Source of the DNA: Natribaculum luteum
Lineage (GTDB): Archaea > Halobacteriota > Halobacteria > Halobacteriales > Natrialbaceae
Direction: 5' to 3'
NCBI RefSeq assembly: GCF_023008545.1
Contig: NZ_CP095397.1
Location: forward strand, 3,151,199 to 3,215,198
DNA length: 64,000 bases
In this document: in pieces, positions 51,400 through 60,351 of the stretch
How the letters are laid out: each line of letters begins with the position of its first letter
How positions within the stretch are numbered: the first letter of the stretch is position 1
The notes under the pieces: model-generated
Databases searched by the model: none
What the model saw: the letters and a program-made list of their open reading frames with translations, nothing else
What the model was told of the DNA's origin: nothing
Made by a program: the position numbers and the translations under genes

Positions 51400-52557
51400 C
51401 TATCGATTTTCCGGCGACGGCGACTGACGCCGCCGACGTCGCCGCTCGCGTTCTTCCGCGTCGGCCGAGACTGGCTCTTCTCGAGGCTGCCCGAACGGGC
51501 GAACCGACTCGAGTCCCGCGACGCGTCCGCGGGCCGTCGCGACGTCGACGATGACCTCGGTGAGGTTGCTCTTCTGGGCGACGTACTCGTCGCGCCGTCG
51601 TCGCCACTCCTCCTCGACACCGTCCGCGTGGAGCAACACCTCTGCCCGCTCGAGCAGTTCGTCGAACGCCGCGACGTTGTAGATCAGTCCCTGCTCTTCG
51701 AGCTCGAGGAAGTTGCCCATGTCCGAGTCGCCGACGAAGGAGTTCGAGCGAATCGCGGGCGTCCCGAGGAGCGCAGCTTCCGTGACCATCGTCTGCGTGT
51801 CGGCGATCAGGAGGTCGGCCTCGGCGAGCGCGTCGTGCATCAGCGCCGGGTGGAGATCGAACGGCCGCGCCGGGAGGTCGTCGAACGCCATCTCGTCGCC
51901 CTCGTCGGAGACGAAGACTGTCGCGTACTCGCTTACCGTCTCGATCAGCCGACGGCGGCGAGCGTCCGTGATCCCCTTCTGTCCGACGTCGTGGTGCGAC
52001 CCGAACGCGTTCAGCCGGAGGATCACGTACGGGTCGTCGGACTCGAGGTCAAGCCGATCGCGAACCGTCGGATCCGGCGTGTACACGTCCGGGTGGAGGT
52101 ACGCACACTCTTTGAACCCCGAGAACACGTAGTGTGAGTCACCCAGCTCCTTCCGGATCGTGTCGGGCGTGAGGACGGCGCGGGCAAAGGGCGTCGAGAT
52201 CGCGTGGTCGATCGTCGTCGTTTCCGAGTCGATGATCAGGACAGTCGGCACGCCCAGCAACGCGCCGGTGTGTGCCGCGTATCCACCCATCCCGAACACG
52301 AGGTCGGGGTCGAACCGTCGTGCGTACCGTATCGCTCGCAAGTAGTGACCGGGCAGGCGAGCCAGCAGCGACCCCTTGGAGGTGTCACAGTAGCCGTAGA
52401 CCTCGTGTGGGAGGTTGTACCACTCGACCAGGTCGACGGTACAGCCGTAATCCCTGGCGAGCACGAGCACCTCGTGTCCCCGCTCGCGAAGCGACTGCAC
52501 GGCGTGTTTGTACAGGTGCACGTGCGCCGGCGTGTTCGCGAAAATCAAATACCTCAT
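51400..52557 (-). CDS. DUF354-family (GT-B-like) glycan biosynthesis protein
   Basis: A 385-residue protein. The N terminus MRYLIFANTPAHVHLYKHAV and the motif FGMGGYAAHTGALLGVPTVL, then ADTQTMVTEAALLGTPAIRSNS, are typical of DUF354 proteins, which share the GT-B fold of MurG and WecB. The C-terminal 40 residues are charged and arginine-rich (REEPVSADAEERERRRRRRQ). The role is probably in nucleotide-sugar or lipid-linked sugar chemistry. It is on the opposite strand from the adjacent glycan genes, sharing a divergent 150-bp region with the gene at 52708. Confidence 0.82.
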   Translation of the reverse strand: MRYLIFANTPAHVHLYKHAVQSLRERGHEVLVLARDYGCTVDLVEWYNLPHEVYGYCDTSKGSLLARLPGHYLRAIRYARRFDPDLVFGMGGYAAHTGALLGVPTVLIIDSETTTIDHAISTPFARAVLTPDTIRKELGDSHYVFSGFKECAYLHPDVYTPDPTVRDRLDLESDDPYVILRLNAFGSHHDVGQKGITDARRRRLIETVSEYATVFVSDEGDEMAFDDLPARPFDLHPALMHDALAEADLLIADTQTMVTEAALLGTPAIRSNSFVGDSDMGNFLELEEQGLIYNVAAFDELLERAEVLLHADGVEEEWRRRRDEYVAQKSNLTEVIVDVATARGRVAGLESVRPFGQPREEPVSADAEERERRRRRRQSPSPENR

Positions 52558-52707
52558 CCGGGTGCAGAGTACACGATCGGTCGTTTTGTTATGGCGCTCA
52601 TGTCCACACCACCCGCCGAGCGGGCGTCGATAACCTGGCCGCTAGTGAACCGGGGACGATCGGTAACGAGCGTATAGTAATGTGAATCGATTTCGAGGTG
52701 TCCGTAG

Positions 52708-54066
52708 ATGAACGTGCGACGACGACCTCCGGAACCTGCCGTACAGAGCCTTCTGAACGGGCTCGCTCCGCTCGAGTCGCTACGAGACGCCCGATCGCCG
52801 GCGAAGGGGGCGGCTACCGGCACGCCACGGCGACGTCGAGAGGAGGCATCTGACCGGTACCTCGAGGTGCTCGACGCGACGCTCGAGTACGCCCGTCGGC
52901 GAGACTACGTCGGTCCGGATTACGGGGATGGGTTGAGTAGTCGACTCCTTCAGGGCCTCCCGTTCGAGAACAGGTGGCTCAACCTGGCCGTCCAGGAGAC
53001 CGTAAAGCGCGCCCCGGTCGATATTCGGCCGCTCTTTCTCGTCGAGGAGCGTCGCAACTACAAGGGCGCCGCGCTGTTTACGATGGCGAACCTGAACTAC
53101 CACGCGCTGACGGCCGGTCGCCACTCGTCGGTCGACGTCGGGTTCGACCCCACAGCGGAGGCAAAGCGACTCGCGGACTGGCTCGTCGACGAGCGATGCA
53201 CCGGGTACAGCGGATTCTGCGGCGGTCACCGCCACGAGATCCAGCACCTCCACACCAAAGGAGTACCGAACGACGCCGACATCGTCTCGACCACGTACGC
53301 GGTCAAAGCCCTCTTGCGTGCCGCCCACCTCGACGAGGAGTACGCCGAGCTCGCTCGGACGGCGACCTCGTTTCTGGTCGAGGACCTGAACTACCGGGAG
53401 GTTCCGGCGGGGGCGAAGATCGACTACCACATGAACCACCCGTCGGACTCCTACACCATCAACGCGGCCGCACTCGGCGCACAGATGCTCGTCGACCTGT
53501 ACGAACGGTTCGGGGACGACGACCTCCGCGAGCGGGCGACGAAGATCCTGGATCACGTCGCCGCCCACCAGACCGACCTCGGCGGCTGGCCCTACCGGAT
53601 TCCCGCGTCGTCGTCGCACCTGTCGATGGACAACCACCACAACGGGTTCGTCGTCGAGTCCTTCCAGCGATATCGCGACGTCGTCGACGCGGATCGGTAC
53701 GCCGACACGCTCGCCGACGCCCTCGAGTTCTACCGCCACGAGCTGTTCGAGCCCAACGGGGCCCCGAACTTCGACGAGGAGAACGCCTATCCACGCGATA
53801 TCCACGCCAGCACGCAGGGACTGCTGGTGTTCACCCGCGAGGGCGACCTCGAGTTCGCCGAGCGGATCCTCCGGTGGGTGCTCGCGAACCTGCAGGTCGA
53901 GGAGGGACGGTTCTACTACCGACAGTACCGGTACCACACGAAACGGGTGACGCTGATGCGGTGGTGTCAGGCCTGGATGGCCTACGCGCTGTCGGAGTTC
54001 CTGCTGGCCGCTACGGAACGGTCGGGTTCGAACGGCGACAGATTGCAGACGGCAACACGATCATGA
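52708..54066 (+). CDS. Alpha/alpha-toroid protein of unknown activity
   Basis: A 452-residue soluble protein composed of repeated helical hairpins with conserved aromatic and His-rich loops: GYSGFCGGHRHEIQ, YHMNHPSDSYTINAAAL, LGGWPYRIP, SMDNHHNGFVVESF and NFDEENAYPRDIHASTQGLL. This pattern suggests an (alpha/alpha)6 barrel as in polysaccharide lyases, epimerases and glycosidases. No signal peptide or membrane helix is seen. Its stop overlaps the following glycosyltransferase start (ATGA). I infer a sugar-processing role, for example an epimerase or hydrolase. Confidence 0.7.
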   Translation: MNVRRRPPEPAVQSLLNGLAPLESLRDARSPAKGAATGTPRRRREEASDRYLEVLDATLEYARRRDYVGPDYGDGLSSRLLQGLPFENRWLNLAVQETVKRAPVDIRPLFLVEERRNYKGAALFTMANLNYHALTAGRHSSVDVGFDPTAEAKRLADWLVDERCTGYSGFCGGHRHEIQHLHTKGVPNDADIVSTTYAVKALLRAAHLDEEYAELARTATSFLVEDLNYREVPAGAKIDYHMNHPSDSYTINAAALGAQMLVDLYERFGDDDLRERATKILDHVAAHQTDLGGWPYRIPASSSHLSMDNHHNGFVVESFQRYRDVVDADRYADTLADALEFYRHELFEPNGAPNFDEENAYPRDIHASTQGLLVFTREGDLEFAERILRWVLANLQVEEGRFYYRQYRYHTKRVTLMRWCQAWMAYALSEFLLAATERSGSNGDRLQTATRS

Positions 54067-55229
54067 GCCGCTCGAGCACGCAGGCGACCCGGACGTCACT
54101 CGACCCGGACGGCGAGGCGAGCGCGTCGACGGCCGCGAGTCGGCGTCGGCACGCTCGAGGGACCAGTCCCGACCCCGAGGACGCTCGCGTGCTCGTCGTC
54201 ACGGGACTGTCACAGAAGAACGACCGCCACTACGGGCCGCTCGCGGACGTCGCCGACCGGACGACGCTCGTGTGTCTCGATCCGACGGTCGACGTCGACG
54301 ACGCGAACTGTGTCCCGACGCCGCAGGTCGGCCCGCGACTCGTTCGCGTCGTCGCCCTCTTTTTCGTCGCGCTCTACGAGGGGTACAGAAACGAGTACGA
54401 CGCGATCGCGTCGATCTCGCTTTTCCCGTACGGACTCTACGCGCTCGCGCTGAAAGCCGTCTACGGCTACCCCGCCCACCTCGGCATCATCGGCATCGAC
54501 CTCGACCACCACGCCCACCAGTGGTACGGCGGGATTCCGCGGTGGGCGTTCCGTCGCTTCGACGCCGTCTCCGTTCCCGGCCCCTCTCACGCCGAACGAC
54601 TCGCTCGCCTCGGCGTGTCGCGGGATCGCATCGAGATCCTGACGAACGCGATCGACGTCGACACCTACGCCCCCACGGACGCGGACGTCGAGACCGAGTA
54701 CGACTTCGTCTGGGTCGGGCGGTTCAGCGCGGAGAAAGACCCGATACGATTCGTCGAGGCGCTCGCCGAACTCGAGGCGACCGGAGCCGGGTTCCGGGCC
54801 GCCATGGTCGGCGACGGACCGCTTCGGGCGGACGCCGCAGACGCCATCGTCGCACGTGGGCTAGACGACTGTGTCGACCTCCCCGGCTGGGTCGACGACC
54901 CCGTCCGGTACTACCGACGATCGAACGCCTTCGTCCTCACCTCGCGTCGGGACGCGCTCCCGCTGGTGATGCTCGAGGCGATGGCGACCGGCCTCGCACC
55001 GATCGTTCCCTCGGTCGGTTCGATTCCGGACGTCGTCACCGACGGCGACGACGGCATCGTCGTCCCCGACCGCGAGCCTGCGACCTTCGCCGCGGCGATG
55101 GAGCGGTTCCTGGACGACCCCGACTATCGACGATCCGTCGCAGCGAACGCGACCGCCGTTCGATCGTCGTTCTCGCTCGAGCAGGCGAGCGACGACTGGC
55201 GGCGTATTCTGACGACGCTCGCGCGATAA
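54063..55229 (+). CDS. GT4-type (group 1) glycosyltransferase
   Basis: A 388-residue GT-B glycosyltransferase. The first 40 residues are low-complexity. Conserved pieces: ILTNAIDVDTYAPT, FVWVGRFSAEKDPIRFVEA, AAMVGDGPLR, and the C-terminal donor-binding ALPLVMLEAMATGLAPI with EX7E-like spacing. It adds a sugar to the growing oligosaccharide. The ATG at 54063 overlaps the toroid gene; a long upstream frame reads through that gene and is rejected. Confidence 0.88.
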   Translation: MSRSSTQATRTSLDPDGEASASTAASRRRHARGTSPDPEDARVLVVTGLSQKNDRHYGPLADVADRTTLVCLDPTVDVDDANCVPTPQVGPRLVRVVALFFVALYEGYRNEYDAIASISLFPYGLYALALKAVYGYPAHLGIIGIDLDHHAHQWYGGIPRWAFRRFDAVSVPGPSHAERLARLGVSRDRIEILTNAIDVDTYAPTDADVETEYDFVWVGRFSAEKDPIRFVEALAELEATGAGFRAAMVGDGPLRADAADAIVARGLDDCVDLPGWVDDPVRYYRRSNAFVLTSRRDALPLVMLEAMATGLAPIVPSVGSIPDVVTDGDDGIVVPDREPATFAAAMERFLDDPDYRRSVAANATAVRSSFSLEQASDDWRRILTTLAR

Positions 55230-55343
55230 GCGGCCCGAGCCGTGTCTCGAGAGCACGCAGTCGGCACTCGTCGACGACGCTCGAATAGGGAGGCGATTAC
55301 GAGGCGGTAACGACGTGATAACAAAACGAATCGTCACTGCACG

Positions 55344-56387
55344 ATGACTCACATGGAAATCGAACGACTGGATCTCGAGGAGTGGGGCGACGTACTGCCG
55401 AGATCTGGAGTCGAGGTGTTTCACGACCCCGACGCACTCGCCGTCCTCGACAGGCACACCGACGCCGAGTTGCGCCTGTACGGCGCGTACAAGGGACAGC
55501 AGGCGGTCGGCCTGCTGCCGGTGTTCGTCGACGAGAAGTCGGTCGGCGAGAAACCGATCGGGCGAACGGTCTTCTCGCCACCCGTCTCGCTCGGCGTTCC
55601 CCGTCTCGGGCCGATCGTCACCCCCAACAGTCCGAAACGGCGCAAACGCGAGCGGATCAACAGCCGACTGGCCGAGACGGTCGTCGACGAACTCGAGGTC
55701 GACAGGCGGTCGACGCTGTTCCGAATGACCTGTCCGCTTGGCTACGCCGATCCGCGACCCTACGGCTGGAACGACTTCGCGGTGACGCCGGAGTTCACGT
55801 ACGTCGTCGACCTCGAGGGCTGTACCGACCTCGAGGACGCCATGGCAGGGTTCAGCAAGAGCCTCAGAAACGAGATGCGCCGGTACGACGATCTCGATCT
55901 CTCGATCGAGACGGAGGGGATCGAATCCGCACTCCGGATCTACGACGACGTCGTCGCCCAGTACGAGGAGTACGGCGACACTGCGCCCATGTCCCGCCTC
56001 TTCCTGCGGGACCTGCTTTCGGCGCTCGACGACGATCGGTGGCGCGTGTACGTCGCCCGGACCCCCGACGGCACCTACAAAAGCGGAATCGTCACGCTCT
56101 TTTCCGACGACCTGGCGTACTACTGGCAGGGCGGCGTCACCGCGTCCTACGAGAACGTTAGCGTCAACAACCTCCTCCACCGCGTCATCCTCGAGGACCT
56201 CGTCACCGACCCCGACCTCGAGTCGGTGACGGGATACGACCTCGTCGGTGCGAACACCGAGCGACTCTGTGAGTACAAAGGGAAGTTCAACGGCGACCTC
56301 CGGCCGTACTACGTGATCGAGTCGTCCGGCCTCGAGATGACGCTGGCGAAATCGGCCTATCGGCGAGTTGTCGGCTCGCTCAAGTGA
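55344..56387 (+). CDS. FemAB/GNAT-fold acyl- or aminoacyltransferase
   Basis: A 347-residue protein with two GNAT-like halves. Family signs are the opening EVFHDPDALAVLDRHTDAEL, the central FSKSLRNEMRRYDDLD (the KxxRN-type motif common to FemAB and BioF2-like acetyltransferases), YYWQGGVTASYENVSVNNLL and DLVGANTERLCEYKGKFNG. Bacterial FemAB proteins add amino acids to the peptidoglycan peptide; related proteins acylate polysaccharides. Here it should modify the glycan. It stands between a glycosyltransferase and an ATP-grasp ligase, all plus strand. Confidence 0.8.
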   Translation: MTHMEIERLDLEEWGDVLPRSGVEVFHDPDALAVLDRHTDAELRLYGAYKGQQAVGLLPVFVDEKSVGEKPIGRTVFSPPVSLGVPRLGPIVTPNSPKRRKRERINSRLAETVVDELEVDRRSTLFRMTCPLGYADPRPYGWNDFAVTPEFTYVVDLEGCTDLEDAMAGFSKSLRNEMRRYDDLDLSIETEGIESALRIYDDVVAQYEEYGDTAPMSRLFLRDLLSALDDDRWRVYVARTPDGTYKSGIVTLFSDDLAYYWQGGVTASYENVSVNNLLHRVILEDLVTDPDLESVTGYDLVGANTERLCEYKGKFNGDLRPYYVIESSGLEMTLAKSAYRRVVGSLK

Positions 56388-56832
56388 GCGGTAGTGTCTC
56401 GAGGATTCGTCACGTCGATCGTACGTTCCATCTGATCCCTACCAGTACAGTTACGACAGCCTTCTCGCGGTAGGGATCCCCTGTAACACCGAAGACGCGG
56501 AGAACGTGAGGCGTTTTGCCCGGCAACGGGCGGTGACGAAGGCGGTAAAATGCGCGCGTGTTGTCGGCGAAACAGTGGACGAGTCGCTACCAGAATCGAA
56601 CGCTGGTGATTCGAAACTGAAGAGAGTACACTGTTCTTAACTAACGTTCAGAATTCGGTGACTGATACCATGGCTATCTCCGTCGTGGGACCGCGGGCTC
56701 TTTCAGCGGGTTCGAAGCGCCACGTCGACACCAGGACGGTCAGTCCGATCGGCGATACGAGACAGACGTTCCCGTTCACCGACACCGATTCGCGCAGCGA
56801 GCAGTCGACTCCGTTCCCGGCGGGTGGTCTCG
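56388..56832. other. Intergenic region (445 bp) between FemAB-like and ATP-grasp genes
   Basis: Mostly without a gene. A small possible ORF starts at ATG 56670 (57 codons, MAISVVGPRALSAG) and ends at 56843, overlapping the next start. It has an AT-rich, promoter-like stretch (GTTCTTAACTAACG) about 30 bp upstream but its composition is not clearly halophilic. It could be a leader peptide or noise. The region suggests that the ATP-grasp gene has its own promoter. Confidence 0.3.
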
Positions 56833-58047
56833 ATGAGCAGTGACGCGTGGGCCGATCGGTCGGTCGCCGTCCCGACGATCAGTGCACCGAGTAGCGTCGC
56901 GTGTCTCCGGTCGCTCGGTCGCCGGGGCATTCGAACGATTGCAGTTTCGGAACACGAACGCTCTCCGGCGGCCCGCTCGAAGTACTGCGACGAGACCGTT
57001 CCAGTCCCCGATCCACACGACGACCTGCTCGCGTACAAGGACGCCTTGCGATCAATCGCCATGCGACCCGACGTCGCCACGATCATCCCCGTTCGAGACG
57101 TCGACGTCTACGTCCTCTCGAAGTACCGCTCCGAGTTTCGAGACTACGTCGCGACGCCCTGGCCGGACATGGAGACGCTCGCGAAGACACACGACCGCGT
57201 CCAGCTCTTCGAGGCCGCCGAAAAAGCGGACGTCCCCATGCCGGAGACCGGGCTGCTCGACGAATCCAGAGACTGGGATCGCGAGTGGATCGTCAAGGCG
57301 CGGTACGCAGTCCTCGCCGACGAGTACGTCGATCACTACTCGCCGTCACAGTTCGTCGATCCACCGACGACCGAGTACCTCCGCCCGGGCGTCGAACCGG
57401 ATGTCGACGTCTTCCGACGGGAGATGCACCACGTCCCCTTGCTCCAGGAGTACGTCCCCTCCACCGACGAGTACGGGTTCTTCGCACTCTACGATCACGG
57501 CGAACCGGTCGCCACGTTCCAGCACCGGCAGATTCGCGCCTACAGCTACGCGGGCGGCCCGAGTTCGTTTCGCGAATCGGTCCGCATCCCGGCTCTCGAG
57601 AACGCTGGCCGGGACCTGCTCGACCAACTCGAGTGGCACGGACTCGCGATGGTCGAGTTCCTGCGAGACGACGACGGCGAGTTCAGGCTCATGGAGGTCA
57701 ATCCGCGATTCTGGTCGTCGTTGCCCTTCTCCGTCCAGGCCGGCGCCGACTTCCCGTACTACTACTGGCTGCTGGCCAACGGCGAGAAAGAGCGCATCGA
57801 CCACGAGTACGAGGCCGGAATCGCCGGCCACCTGCTGCGCGGCGAACTGCTCTACTTGCGTTCGATCCTGTTCGAAGACTACGAACTCACAGAGAAGCCG
57901 TCGTTCTCGAGCGCCCTGACGGACGTCCTGTGGTCGATCGTCGAACATCCACGGTTCGACTACGCGAGCACCGACGACGTCTGGCCGTTCGTCCAGGACT
58001 TACAGGACGCGTACGACTACTACAAGAATCGCGACTCCGTCAAGTGA
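56833..58047 (+). CDS. ATP-grasp carboxylate-amine ligase
   Basis: A 404-residue ATP-grasp protein. Residues 1-110 form the pre-ATP domain (VAVPTISAPSSVACLRSLGR, RGIRTIAVSEHE); ATP-binding residues lie in EWIVKARYAV (about residue 155), LLQEYVPSTDEYGFFALYDH and the metal-binding FRLMEVNPRFWSSLPFS (about residues 279-295). Such enzymes join a carboxylate to an amine through an acyl phosphate. Start ATG 56833 is chosen over an in-frame GTG three codons upstream. In this context it could couple an amino acid to a sugar acid. Confidence 0.85.
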   Translation: MSSDAWADRSVAVPTISAPSSVACLRSLGRRGIRTIAVSEHERSPAARSKYCDETVPVPDPHDDLLAYKDALRSIAMRPDVATIIPVRDVDVYVLSKYRSEFRDYVATPWPDMETLAKTHDRVQLFEAAEKADVPMPETGLLDESRDWDREWIVKARYAVLADEYVDHYSPSQFVDPPTTEYLRPGVEPDVDVFRREMHHVPLLQEYVPSTDEYGFFALYDHGEPVATFQHRQIRAYSYAGGPSSFRESVRIPALENAGRDLLDQLEWHGLAMVEFLRDDDGEFRLMEVNPRFWSSLPFSVQAGADFPYYYWLLANGEKERIDHEYEAGIAGHLLRGELLYLRSILFEDYELTEKPSFSSALTDVLWSIVEHPRFDYASTDDVWPFVQDLQDAYDYYKNRDSVK

Positions 58048-58214
58048 CGGCTGTCGGCGCAGAACGTATCACCAGGTCATCTCGCCGGTCCGTCCCACTG
58101 GTTTCTCGAGGACGTCCCGCAACACTTCTGGACGCCGTTCGAGGTCCGGTCGACTACTTCGTTTTACCGGCCCATCGAACGTTTTCGAGCGGCTCTTGTC
58201 TCGCGGTGACTGTG

Positions 58215-59813
58215 TTACTCCATGTAACCGAGGCCGCGTAACCGCTCTTCGACACCATCGAAGTCGTCGTCTCGCTGTGTATCGGTTGTTTCGTTGGCAT
58301 TTTGTCGAACTTCGACCGATCGAACCGCTAAATCACGACTCGTCTCGAGGAGTTCGTTCTGTACGGCTCCGTCGACGTTTTCCGGTATTGGTTCACCGAT
58401 ACTGTGTAACACCGTCGGAGCGACGTCCACGACGGAGAGATCCGCGACTGGATCACAGTCTTTGACGTTCGGGCCCCACGCGAAGAACACACCACGGCTC
58501 CGGTGACCGGCCATCTCGGTCTCGGCCGCGCTGAACACGGAGTCTGTTACGTTCGTCTTCTCCTCGTATCCGTCGTTCCCGACGACGACTAGATCCGGCG
58601 ACGCGGTATCTGTCGGGAACAGGTCGTCTCCGTCGGAGACGGTCACCACCTCTTCTCCCGTTTCCGGGTCAGTCAAATCTGAAAAAAGTGATGCCAGTTC
58701 CCGCTTCAGCTCCGGAACGTCTTCTGGGGGGACGATGCCGTGGCCGAAGCGATTCGAATCGTTGACGTAGATGTAGCTCGGTCCGTGAGCGAATGCGACG
58801 GTTTCCGAGAAATCCACGTCGTACAGGCCGTGATCGCCGGGTACGCGTTCCGCGATGCGGTCCACGAGCGGCTTTGGGAGGGAGTTGACGAACCGACCGT
58901 TGTCGACTCCAAACCGTTTCAGCGTCTCGAGGACGTTCGACTTCGTGATACCGAGCCTGGCGAGCGAACTTCGCGTACCATCCTGGCGCTTCCGCGCGAG
59001 ATAGCCGCCGTTCGCCAGCACGGCATTGAGATGAACGAGTGTCGATACTGGTCCGAATCCGTGGTCCGATACGACGAACAGATTAGCGTTTCGACCACTA
59101 ACGTACTCGATCACATCACCCAGAATGTCGTCGAGTTGTTTGTAGTGCTCGAGAATGACCTTTTCGTCCCAGATTAGGTGCTGAAGCCGATCGGGAGCCG
59201 TGTAGACGAAGAAAAATAATTGCCAATCCTCGATATCCATGAGCCGATTCATCAGCTTTCGACGCGCCGCGACGAGTGACGCGAGGTCGCTTTTGAACGC
59301 CGTTTCGTTCCCGTGGTAATCGTACCAGTTGAGTCCTATTTTGTAGTCTGGAATCTCCTCGCGGATCTCGTCGGCGAACTCGGGCGGATGCGTGAATCCT
59401 TCAGCCATTTGTGGCGAGACCATTCCGGCGACCATCCTGCCGTCGACGTCACCTGCGGGGTACGTCATCGGAACGTTACCCACGACTGCAGGAGACAGCT
59501 GTTGCCACAGCGGTGGTTGTCTCAGATCTTCACTCGTATTCATCCGCTGTGTGTGATCTGACTCCAGCCGTTGAAAGCCATAGATTCCGTGCTTGTCGGG
59601 CCAGACGCCAGTTGCAATCGATGGCCACGCAGTCGGCGTCATCGGCGGCACTGTGCTTTCTAACGGCCCTACTGCGCCGTCTTCGAAGAGTGTCTCAAAA
59701 TGCGGCAACTCCCCGACCTCGATCCATTTTCGGATGAGGTCCCACGGGACGCCGTCGATCCCAAGAACGAAGGCCCGTTCGGCACCGGCGGAGCTAGTAT
59801 GCGTATCTACCAT
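58215..59813 (-). CDS. Type I phosphodiesterase / alkaline-phosphatase-superfamily protein
   Basis: A 532-residue protein. Metal-binding and nucleophile regions: VLGIDGVPWDLIRK (first Asp), MTPTAWPSIATGVWP (Thr/Ser nucleophile area), VYTAPDRLQHLIWD, VVSDHGFGPVS (Asp-His) and MAGHRSRGVFFAWGP (His). This is the nucleotide pyrophosphatase/phosphodiesterase-like order common in archaeal polysaccharide clusters. No signal peptide or membrane helix is seen. Third-position GC is lower than in the genes to the left, and the gene is on the opposite strand. Possible substrates are phosphodiester- or phosphate-modified glycans. Confidence 0.85.
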   Translation of the reverse strand: MVDTHTSSAGAERAFVLGIDGVPWDLIRKWIEVGELPHFETLFEDGAVGPLESTVPPMTPTAWPSIATGVWPDKHGIYGFQRLESDHTQRMNTSEDLRQPPLWQQLSPAVVGNVPMTYPAGDVDGRMVAGMVSPQMAEGFTHPPEFADEIREEIPDYKIGLNWYDYHGNETAFKSDLASLVAARRKLMNRLMDIEDWQLFFFVYTAPDRLQHLIWDEKVILEHYKQLDDILGDVIEYVSGRNANLFVVSDHGFGPVSTLVHLNAVLANGGYLARKRQDGTRSSLARLGITKSNVLETLKRFGVDNGRFVNSLPKPLVDRIAERVPGDHGLYDVDFSETVAFAHGPSYIYVNDSNRFGHGIVPPEDVPELKRELASLFSDLTDPETGEEVVTVSDGDDLFPTDTASPDLVVVGNDGYEEKTNVTDSVFSAAETEMAGHRSRGVFFAWGPNVKDCDPVADLSVVDVAPTVLHSIGEPIPENVDGAVQNELLETSRDLAVRSVEVRQNANETTDTQRDDDFDGVEERLRGLGYME

Positions 59814-60109
59814 ATGTTTATACGTCGATATTGATTTGAATCCATTCCGCTTCTATTGTTATACAATGTATTCCACCGGACAATTTCACATTATAGGGAA
59901 GAATGCCACGCGTAGGAGTTCGCACCGAAAGGTCGATCATATCGTAGTGGATCAGCCAGATTATAACCAGGCGAGTTAGCTTCGTCCCTCAATTGGCTGT
60001 AAGCTGTCCACGAACGGGTTCGACGAACCGTTGGTTAGTGTCGATAACTCTCGAACCCACAAGCAGCTCACAACTGCACTGACGATCTCGGTACCAGTTT
60101 TACACACCT

Positions 60110-60129
60110 GTAAACGCTCGAGTTTACAG
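60110..60129. repeat. Inverted repeat TGTAAAC-N6-GTTTACA
   Basis: Seven-base perfect arms separated by GCTCGA, 222 bp before the GT61-type gene. The symmetry and A/T-rich arms are those of an operator for a dimeric regulator. No second copy was noticed. Confidence 0.4.
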
Positions 60130-60320
60130 ATTCACCTCGAGTGCGCCGTCGGTCGCCCGTTTGCCGTCGTGAGTGCGACTCCGCCACCGGAAAGTCGTAC
60201 CTAAACTACGATGGTGGGTCTAGCTGCGGGTGGGACATCGTCGACCGGTAGTCTCAACACCCTTCCGTTTTCACGACGGTTTCACCACCTCGAGTCGCTC
60301 ATCCGGAAGTGTGATCATAA

Positions 60321-60329
60321 TTAACTATA
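60321..60329 (+). promoter_or_regulatory. TATA box of the GT61-type gene
   Basis: TTAACTATA ends 22 bp before the ATG at 60352, consistent with a leaderless transcript. Confidence 0.5.
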
Positions 60330-60351
60330 TCGCTGCGAGTGTCTGTCACAG

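Larger units (their letters stand above)
59814..60351. other. Intergenic region (538 bp), no gene, two inverted repeats
   Basis: The region lies between divergent genes. ORFs here are antisense or compositionally unlike proteins. It holds a hairpin-capable AACGGGTTCG-A-CGAACCGTT (60013-60032, one bulged base) and a perfect inverted repeat TGTAAAC-GCTCGA-GTTTACA (60110-60129). The end nearest to 60352 has a TATA-like TTAACTATA (60321-60329). Confidence 0.5.

Noticed and set aside
56670-56843. Small ORF upstream of the ATP-grasp gene as a real protein
   Set aside because: Weak composition, no recognisable motif and overlap with the next gene; kept only as a note in the intergenic entry.
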